From Prunus persica (lineage: Eukaryota > Streptophyta > Magnoliopsida > Rosales > Rosaceae): a stretch of DNA of 64,000 nt. A program made the translations under genes and the position numbers. This document shows positions 57,561-64,000 of this stretch, piece by piece; positions within the stretch are counted from its first letter, which is position 1; every line of letters begins with the position of its first letter. The notes under the pieces were generated by a model. It was not told where the DNA came from and made no database searches. It worked only from the letters and a program-made list of their open reading frames with translations. The DNA lies in NCBI RefSeq assembly GCF_000346465.2, contig NC_034012.1, forward strand, positions 15,930,789 to 15,994,788, written 5' to 3'.

Positions 57561-58371
57561 CTTCTGCTTCTATAATACTGTGATAGTTTAGATTATCGCT
57601 TTGTATTAAAAAAAAACTCTCACATTTAAATCACTGATTCTAACAAATTTACTAATACTATAGTAGCAATTGTATAACAAACAGAGAGGAGAGTACAATT
57701 TTGAAATTTCAAAACCTTTTTGGACCTAAAGATTGGCCCCTCCCCTACTTGACTTTATCGTACAATTAGATTAATACAAGAAAACAAACAAAAATTGTCG
57801 GTGTCAATGGTTTGGAAAAATTAGGGAATCTGTGCACAGTACACAAATTTAGGGCTTATCTGGAAGACTGGAACTGCAATATAAAAATTTAAAATTTAAA
57901 AATAAGAAAAAGCAGAAAAAAAAATTGAAAAACTAAATACCCTAAGCACAAAATTACAAACAATTACAACAAAAAGAAGATAATGAAATGGGCATTATCA
58001 GCCCACTAGATCCATTACTCGTTAATCACATCGTGGGAGACTTCGACATTGCGTCCAGTCCCGACCACTCACATCACCTCCCAAAAAGTTCCCAGAGTGC
58101 AAAATCCGCATCTTATTCTCTTTACAGATTACAACCCCCTCACTTACGCCATGAATGTTACCATGACACGGCGATATTTCAAATCAATCACGTATTTTTA
58201 TTATTATATAGCGATATTTCACATCAATCATACACTATTATACAAAGTTAAGATTAGAACACATTAGACAGGACGTGATATTTTGAAATATGCCACCAAA
58301 TAAAACCATTCCAAGCAACTTTCTTTTTCTCAAATAATCATTCTGCATTATTTTTTTTTTAAAGTATAAGT

Positions 58372-58540
58372 CAATGACGGATTTAGGATTTGATAGTCGG
58401 CTAGGCAAACGTATTTACTAATGCATCTCTATACATAAATTAAAGTTTAACAAAAACAAAAACTACCAAGAAAATGCAATGCAATAAAAAATTCTCGGCC
58501 GGGTGGCCGCTTAGCTGAAAAAAGACTGAATCTGCCATTG
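58372..58540. mobile_element. Short hAT-like MITE
   Basis: 169 bp with ends CAATGACGGATTTAGGATTTG and the inverse of CAATGGCAGATTCAG at the right, near the Tip100-type CAGTGGCGGA ends. The 8-bp flanks do not match well, so it is old or misplaced. Confidence 0.45.
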
Positions 58541-59039
58541 CGATAGTCTAAACTACAGGAAGAGAAATACTTCTCTCACACACACACTATCACTGTGCTA
58601 TAGGAGTTCAAACATAAAAACGGTAATTTGCAAGTCAATGTTAATTTTCCATTGGGCTAAACCCAGTTGGGGTTCTACATAATATTTTAATACCTTAAAA
58701 TGAGTCGAAAAACACTAGTGCGAGTGCTTAACAAAAAGATAATAGGTTAGTTTAGTTAATCGTCAAAAAATTTACTTAATAATAAATTAGATTAATCGCA
58801 TGATATCAACTGTGCTAAAAAGAGAAATGTAGCTACCAATGTAAGTAATAATTGTGACAATAATAAAAGAAAGCCAAAATGAAAGGGACCCATATGTCAA
58901 TTAAGGACATTATTCTTCCCAGAAATTACCGTCAACTATATTTGTCAACTACAACCCAAAAGGAAGAGAAAAAAAAACAAGCAAAAAGGAAAAAGTTAGA
59001 AATTACAGAGAGAAAAAATAAAATTTCTGATCTTTTTCC

Positions 59040-59330
59040 TCAACTCTGGCTCTGCTCCGCGGACTTGTAACTTTCTACGACGTGTTCCGGTTGCCCGGCG
59101 ACATAATCCAGGAGGCCTTCACCGGAAGCCTCGGTAACCGGTAACGTGGTCTTCCCGAAGACAACAACAGCGAAGAGAAAGAGAGCGGTGGAGAGGAAGA
59201 GAGGCCAAAAGTAAGCCAAAATGGTCAGAAATCTAGGTGCTATGAGGGTTATGGCGTAAAGGGTAAGGCACAAAATGAGTGCAAAGAGGAAGTGGAACTT
59301 GAACTTGAGAAGCTTTTCTGGGATCTCCAT
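59040..59330 (-). CDS. Small two-helix membrane protein of unknown function
   Basis: A single exon of 96 residues, MEIPEKLLKFKFHFLFALIL at the start. Two hydrophobic helices lie at about residues 12-31 (FHFLFALILCLTLYAITLIA) and 34-59 (FLTILAYFWPLFLSTALFLF and on), followed by a polar tail with GEGLLDYVAGQPEHVV. Short plant proteins with this layout are common and uncharacterised. A GA repeat (59379-59406) lies about 50 bp before the ATG in the likely 5' UTR. Composition and codon use look like a real gene, but no function can be given. Confidence 0.7.
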   Translation of the reverse strand: MEIPEKLLKFKFHFLFALILCLTLYAITLIAPRFLTILAYFWPLFLSTALFLFAVVVFGKTTLPVTEASGEGLLDYVAGQPEHVVESYKSAEQSQS

Positions 59331-59374
59331 GGGTTGGGTTTTGAGCAGATTGAAGGTTTGGGTTTGATTTTTGT

Positions 59375-59378
<4 letters not shown>

Positions 59379-59406
<28 letters not shown>
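59379..59406. repeat. (AG)n microsatellite in the likely 5' UTR of the small membrane protein gene
   Basis: About 28 bases of AG repeat. GA/CT repeats in 5' UTRs are common in plants and can bind BPC (GAGA-binding) factors (family knowledge). Confidence 0.8.
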
Positions 59407-59407
<1 letters not shown>

Positions 59408-60712
59408 TTATCTCTCAGTGCAGAGATTCTCTGGAGGGGAGAATGCTCTGTCTCCTAAACTTTTGTTTTGGAGTGAAAATTTATTTAATTTCCCACAGGT
59501 CATAATTTCATCTTTTATGGTAATTAGCTTGCAGTTTGTTTACCAAAATGCCCATCATGAAGAAGAACAAAGTTTTCTTACTTGAATAATAATAACCAAG
59601 ATAGATTTCAAACTTTTTTGTTACATTCTTCTATCTGCTCATAATGAACAACTTGGTGCGCAATTTGGTGAGCCACCTCGGAACAAATGGTACCAAAAGA
59701 CAATATAATAAATTAATTAATACAGTTCGAAGAGTGTGTTGAAGTGCAAAATAAAATTACTTTTTTAAATTGACATGTAGATAAGCAAAGTACAATTTGA
59801 ACTTTACTTCCTACGAAAACTTTTGAGGACTAATTTTGAGTGTTATTTGCAAACCCTTTTGTTTGTTAAGGAAACATATACAATACAAAGAAAATTGTAT
59901 TAATCATGACAAAGAGAGAGAGGAATTTAATGTTCGACTCTAATTATACTAATCCTGAATAATATTAAGTGAATTTCAAATCACTTAAAAACATGAATAC
60001 TAAACAACGCACTCTTAGTTAAATAATGTGCAACACAGTTAGCTTCCCGACGCGTGTATAACACCTGATGAAAACAACAGTGAAATTTATCCCAAAAAAA
60101 AAGTTTTACAACAATAATGAAGGTGGTTAGAGAATGTTTGAATTTTTGTTCTTTTTCCATAGTAAACAAGGGTGTTATAGTCATTTTGAGGAAAACTTAA
60201 ATGCATCCACATATACACTGTCGGTTTTCAGTGAAAGACAAATTGTCGTGCTTCTTTTTCAAATGAAGAGTTAACCAAAGTTTTTGTTTGTTTTTGGGAA
60301 AGCTAAGATCTAACACATGGCTCGGTAATTCGAGGCAGAGTCATCCAAAAGAGAATAATTATCAGTACAGCAGTAACTAGTAACTAGTAATAGTACCTTT
60401 TGAAAGGGAGACTTTAGAAAAGCCCAAAGGAGAGAGAAAAATTTTAAAAGAAGCCAAAATGGACAAATTTGCCCTTATTTATTTTTTGATTTCCTAAGGA
60501 ATCCTTTACATTTGCATGTCTTTGGTTTGAAAGTTGAGAGGTTTTTCTGTCTTTTTTAAAAAAGCTTTGGCTTTTTCCAAAAGTGAAAGTTTTTTTATGG
60601 GTAAAACCTAAATTTACTTAATATATATAGGATAATTTTTTTGTATGTCATTATATTATTGATTGGAAATACCAAAATAATAATGCCCCCATTATAAGTA
60701 AGTTTTTTTCTT
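59407..60712. other. Intergenic, no gene seen
   Basis: AT-rich. It holds the promoter of the minus-strand gene at 59330. The frame at 59981-60184 (minus) ends with REANCVAHYLTKSAL, reminiscent of the end of a plant RNase H-like/non-LTR element domain, but it is too short to call. Confidence 0.35.
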
Positions 60713-61397
60713 GGAGAATGCTAGTAATCGTCTTTTCAACTTTCTCTTTTGGACCTTCTTTTTTTGCCTTATGACATATGTCACTCCCTATACACTTAAA
60801 ATAATGACAATAATACATCAAACAAACCACCTTTTGTTTTTCAAATTTACCCTTATTAAATGTATTGTCCTTCACTTTATCCAATTTTTCTTACAACTCT
60901 CTTACCATACGTAAAAAATTTAAAAAAAATTCTATTTTTTAAAAGAAAATGTCTATTTTTTTAAGAGGAAAAATGGTTTTTTTTTTTTGCTATAAAAAAA
61001 ACACAATAATGACCTTCAAAAAATCCACAGAAGATATATCCTTATTTTTTATAAGGACAAAAGACGTCCTTCTAAGGAAGTTCATTGATTGCATTTTCAA
61101 ACCATTAATTAGGTAAGTTTTATTTGTTGGAGTCTTTCAAAAAAGAAAAAAAAAACTAATGTTTTTTCTTATTTAATTTTTTAACAAGGTGATAAGAAAG
61201 TTGTAACAAATTTGGATAATAAATTTAAGGAAACATTAAAATCAATACAAAAATTAAGGGTAAATTTGGAAACAAATGTTACCTTATTTGATGCATTAAT
61301 TACATTGTTTTTAATGTAAGGAAAGTGACACATGTCATGAGAAAAAGAGAGAAGGTCCAAAAGAGAAGGTTGGAGAGAAGGTTGCTAGCATTCCTCC
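60713..61397. mobile_element. Long-TIR MITE (Mutator-like?)
   Basis: 685 bp with inverted ends of about 80 bp: GGAGAATGCTAGTAATC at the left and GGTTGCTAGCATTCCTCC at the right. Both arms contain CTTTTGGACCTTCT and a TATGACATATGTCACT-like block. Nine-base flanks TTTTTTCTT and AACTTTCTT partly agree. Long TIRs and a 9-bp duplication point to Mutator-type elements. No coding sequence. Confidence 0.65.
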
Positions 61398-61790
61398 AAC
61401 TTTCTTCCCCTCCGTGAATGAGTCTTGTGGGATTTACATGAGGTGGCAAGGATGACTATATTTTAATCAATAACACTACGTTACATCGGCTGATCACATT
61501 GTTAGGAACCTTCATCATTGCTGAGCTGGATTAGTGATGAGCTGGCATAGTCAGTTTGTTAATTTATTAGTTAAAAAATTAGTTTCTAACCAAATTGGTT
61601 AATGAGCTATATTAGGAAATTATTGTATCAAGAATGAGTTGTTGAGAATATTGTACTGTTTCGATAATTCAATAAATAATATTTGTTACCTCTGTGTAAT
61701 TCTAAGGTTAAGGTTGAAAGGGGTTTAAGACACAATCATATGTGACAATTGTTAAAAGTCTTATATAGTTTTGCTAGTAACTTTCTCTCC

Positions 61791-62075
61791 GAGGAGGGGC
61801 CTTGTGTCTGATTAGGTAGTTGGCAAGGCAAAGCTAACTAAGGCAATTTGGAATATCAACCACACTAACTGAGACACAACCTATACTCCTACCGAAGGCA
61901 ATAGTGGGGAATTCTCCGCAATGGGAGAAAGCCTAACAAAGCATTGCCGCATCGAGGTAGAAGAGGCAACGAAAGCATCGGCTTTCTTTGTGCTATAGCC
62001 ATGGTAAAATAGAGGATACAAGCATTATCTGAATGATCAGGCTTAAAGCTATAAGTGGCTAGTATAGTCCACTTG
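61791..62075 (+). pseudogene. Nuclear copy of plastid 16S rRNA fragment (NUPT)
   Basis: Clear 16S rRNA words in order: GAGGAGGGGCCTTGTGTCTG, GATTAGGTAGTTGG, ACTGAGACACAACCTA, GTGGGGAATTCTCCGCAATG, GGAGAAAGCCTAACAAAGCA, GAGGTAGAAG, AAGCATCGGCT and GAGGATACAAGCATTATCTG. These match the plastid type (GGTAGAAG, GAAAGCCTGACGGAGCAATG) rather than the cytosolic 18S. Most differences I can judge are G to A or C to T. Two stretches (about 25 and 50 bp) are missing. It is not functional. Confidence 0.85.
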
Positions 62076-62399
62076 CTACTAAAGTTATTTGCAAATTGAC
62101 ATATTATCTACCGCATGATGTGGTATAGTCCTCTAGTCTTTCTCCAATGAGTTTTAAAACCCACACACACGTTCCCCTAACCAAGAAAGGAGCCATTCAT
62201 TGGTAAGTCCTCCTCTAGTCTTCATTGATTGATTGGTAAAAGTCTTCCTCTAGTCTTCATTGATTGATTAGTAAAAGCCTTCCTCAAGTCTTATAAACAC
62301 CCATTTTTGTCCCACTCCTCAAAACAAAGGAGGAGGACATGTATTTTACTTTTTCATTTACGAGCACATGTATATCCTTTTCTGATAAGTCTACCTTTA
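62076..62399. other. Intergenic with short CTTCCTCTAGTCTTCATTGATTG-type repeats
   Basis: About 62205-62300 has two to three copies of a roughly 43-bp unit with CCTCTAGTCTTCATTGATTG followed by GTAAAAG. No gene is seen. Confidence 0.5.
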
Positions 62400-62755
62400 G
62401 AATTTTCTTCGTCATTTAATATGAAAATTACATCAAGAAAGAGCGGAAATTTCATACATTATTTCGTTGACTAAACTGTCTTCCTCTAGAAATTTCTGAG
62501 TCATTTAATATGAAAATTACAAAAAGAAAGAGCGGAAATTCCATATATTATTTCATTGACTAATCTGTCTTCCTCTAGAATTTTCTTCGTCATTTAATAT
62601 GAAAATTACATATAGAAAGGGAGGAAATTTCATACATTATTTCATTGACTAATCTTTCTTCCTCTAGAATTTTCTTCGTCGTTTAATATAAAAATTACAT
62701 AAAGAAATAACAGAAGTTCCATACATTATTTCATTGACTAATCTATCTTCCCAAA
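62400..62755. repeat. 89-bp tandem repeat, four copies
   Basis: Units start at 62400, 62489, 62578 and 62667 with GAATTTTCTTCGTCATTTAA or a close variant. Each contains TATGAAAATTACAT, GGAAATTTCATACATTATTT and CTTCCTCTA. They are roughly 85-90 percent alike by eye. It ends about 350 bp before the ATG of the next gene. Confidence 0.9.
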
Positions 62756-63104
62756 TTTTGAGTATAACTTTTGAGTTTTCCCAAATTTTGCCCCTTGTTT
62801 TTCTTGAGGTGGGAGAGAAATTGGGCTAAAATTTATGATATTTTGGGTTTGGTCAGCTGGGTTGGAGATAGCCTTAGGCCCAGTGAAGAAGCCCAAGGAG
62901 AACCAAAGAAATCCCCAACCCAGAAGAGGATCGATGAACATGAACTAATTAACTGGCTTCTCTCTGCGCATATACGTTATACCACACTTCGTCTCTCTCT
63001 TCCTTCCTAATCCTATACTCTCGTCAACTGGCGGGTGCTTGATCAGTGAATAAATAAATAAACTAATAAAGATTTGGCCCTGTGCCGAGGTTCGAACCGC
63101 CACA

Positions 63105-64000
63105 ATGGCGCCTGTGAGAACCACAGACGCTGTTGTCGCTGCAATCTCAGTGACCATTGCGTTGCTCTCTCTCTTCCTCTACAAGTCCAAGCCCTCCTCT
63201 AAAAAGCTACCCTCAAAGAAAAATCCTAGAAATGGCCTCCTTGGTGCCATTGGAAACACCCCTCTCATTCGCATCAACAGCCTCTCCGAGGCGACCGGTT
63301 GTGAAGTAAGTAAGCTTTTCTCGACTTTCTTCAACAACAAAAAATTTCCTGGGTTTTCCTTTCATTTTAATTTTTACTCTAGCACTCATGGCTTTTATCA
63401 AACTCTAACTTTAACACATATATTTATCTTCTGGTTTTTGAACTATTTTTGTTGATTCCACGATGATGGGTTTTTCTATTTTAGTGTAAATTTCATCTCC
63501 CTGTGATTGGAAAAGGTTTAATTCCATATTTTTTGGGATGGTTTATTCATTTTGTTTTTGGTTTTGTTCAGATACTTGGCAAGTGCGAATTTTTGAACCC
63601 AGGAGGGAGTGTGAAAGACAGAGTTGCTGTGAAAATCATTGAAGAGGTAAGCTTCTTTCGTTTCTTCTAGGATCTCAAGTGTTTTCTTTGTTTTGGGGGT
63701 GGGGTGGGGTGGGGGTTCTGTATTGGAAGTTAATTCCTAGAATATGCGTAATTGGTACCACTACATAGCTTAGAGAATAGATAATTCTCTGAAACGCAGA
63801 ATTTGTTGAACGTATATAAGTTCACATAATTTCAACTCTGTTTTCTTTTTCTTTTCCTTTTTTTCTTCCTTCCTGAGCATCTTGTTAATGCTTTTCAAAC
63901 AGTCGTACATTTGTTGAAGAAACGAACTTTGGATTTACCGTGCTACTTTTGTTGTCAAATTATCCAAATATTAAGAATTTACAAAGGTCCATAAGTTTGG
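63105..64000 (+). CDS. PLP-dependent cysteine synthase-like protein, 5' part (cut by window end)
   Basis: Exon 1 is 63105-63305 and exon 2 is 63572-63646; the rest lies beyond the window. The ATG sits in ACAATGGCG, a good plant start context. Residues of roughly 7-25 form a membrane anchor or signal-like helix (AVVAAISVTIALLSLFLYK), followed by a basic stretch. GLLGAIGNTPLIRINSLSEA and then ILGKCEFLNPGGSVKDRVAV are the start of the fold-type II cysteine synthase/beta-substituting enzyme domain. The Lys in GSVKDR is the PLP-binding residue. It resembles the plant O-acetylserine (thiol)-lyase-like proteins with an N-terminal anchor. Whether it makes cysteine, cyanoalanine or something else cannot be said from this part. 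Confidence 0.85.

Larger units (their letters stand above)
57090..59039. other. Intergenic with SINE and short MITE, no gene
   Basis: AT-rich. It contains the SINE at 57409 and the small hAT-like element at 58372. Frames at 57988-58267 have no recognised domain. Confidence 0.4.

Overview
The window is nuclear DNA from a eudicot plant. Its genes have many short exons with GT-AG introns, its intergenic DNA is AT-rich, and it carries plant transposon families (Athila-type and copia retrotransposons, PIF/Harbinger, hAT, tRNA-derived SINEs). It also holds a decayed piece of plastid 16S rRNA. The transposon families and gene sequences look to me like a woody rosid such as Rosaceae, but that is recollection and not proof.

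Layout. Positions 1-11100 are a graveyard of nested retrotransposons: a Ty3/gypsy gag relic, a TRIM-like inverted-repeat element, an Athila-like gag-protease-RT element on the minus strand with one LTR, and two different copia relics. Positions 11101-15360 hold a decayed PIF/Harbinger transposon with both of its genes, plus an adjoining related MITE. Positions 15656-27618 are gene-rich: NSA2 (60S ribosome assembly, +), ALG2 (N-glycan mannosyltransferase, +) and TIM50 (mitochondrial import, -). Positions 27979-29054 are a truncated hAT element with a perfect 8-bp target duplication. Positions 31372-32091 encode a DUF4408/DUF761 protein, 34550-35624 a heavy-metal-associated isoprenylated protein (HIPP), and 36939-40348 the meiotic nuclease SPO11-1 in 15 exons. 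Two TPK1-type vacuolar two-pore K+ channel genes (41593-42786 and 53738-54876) form a tandem duplication. The DNA between them was invaded by a SINE, a fold-back MITE, LTR-like blocks and a decayed hAT transposase. The right part (55000-62800) has several MITEs, a small two-helix membrane protein gene (59040-59330), plastid DNA and an 89-bp tandem repeat. The window ends inside a PLP-dependent cysteine synthase-like gene that starts at 63105.

The cellular genes are unrelated housekeeping, meiotic and transport genes with separate promoters and show no operon logic. I worked exon structures out by hand from splice signals and reading frame. They close in frame for NSA2 (260 aa), ALG2 (409 aa), TIM50 (363 aa), SPO11-1 (357 aa), HIPP (225 aa) and the TPKs (354 and 337 aa).

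I saw no obviously new biological system. The most unusual items are a chimeric gypsy-copia ORF, an array of seven palindromes inside a hAT MITE, a five-copy ABRE/G-box array upstream of the Harbinger transposase, a GC-AG intron in ALG2, a 17-nt exon in SPO11-1, a start codon alone in an exon of NSA2, and the diverged TPK duplicates.
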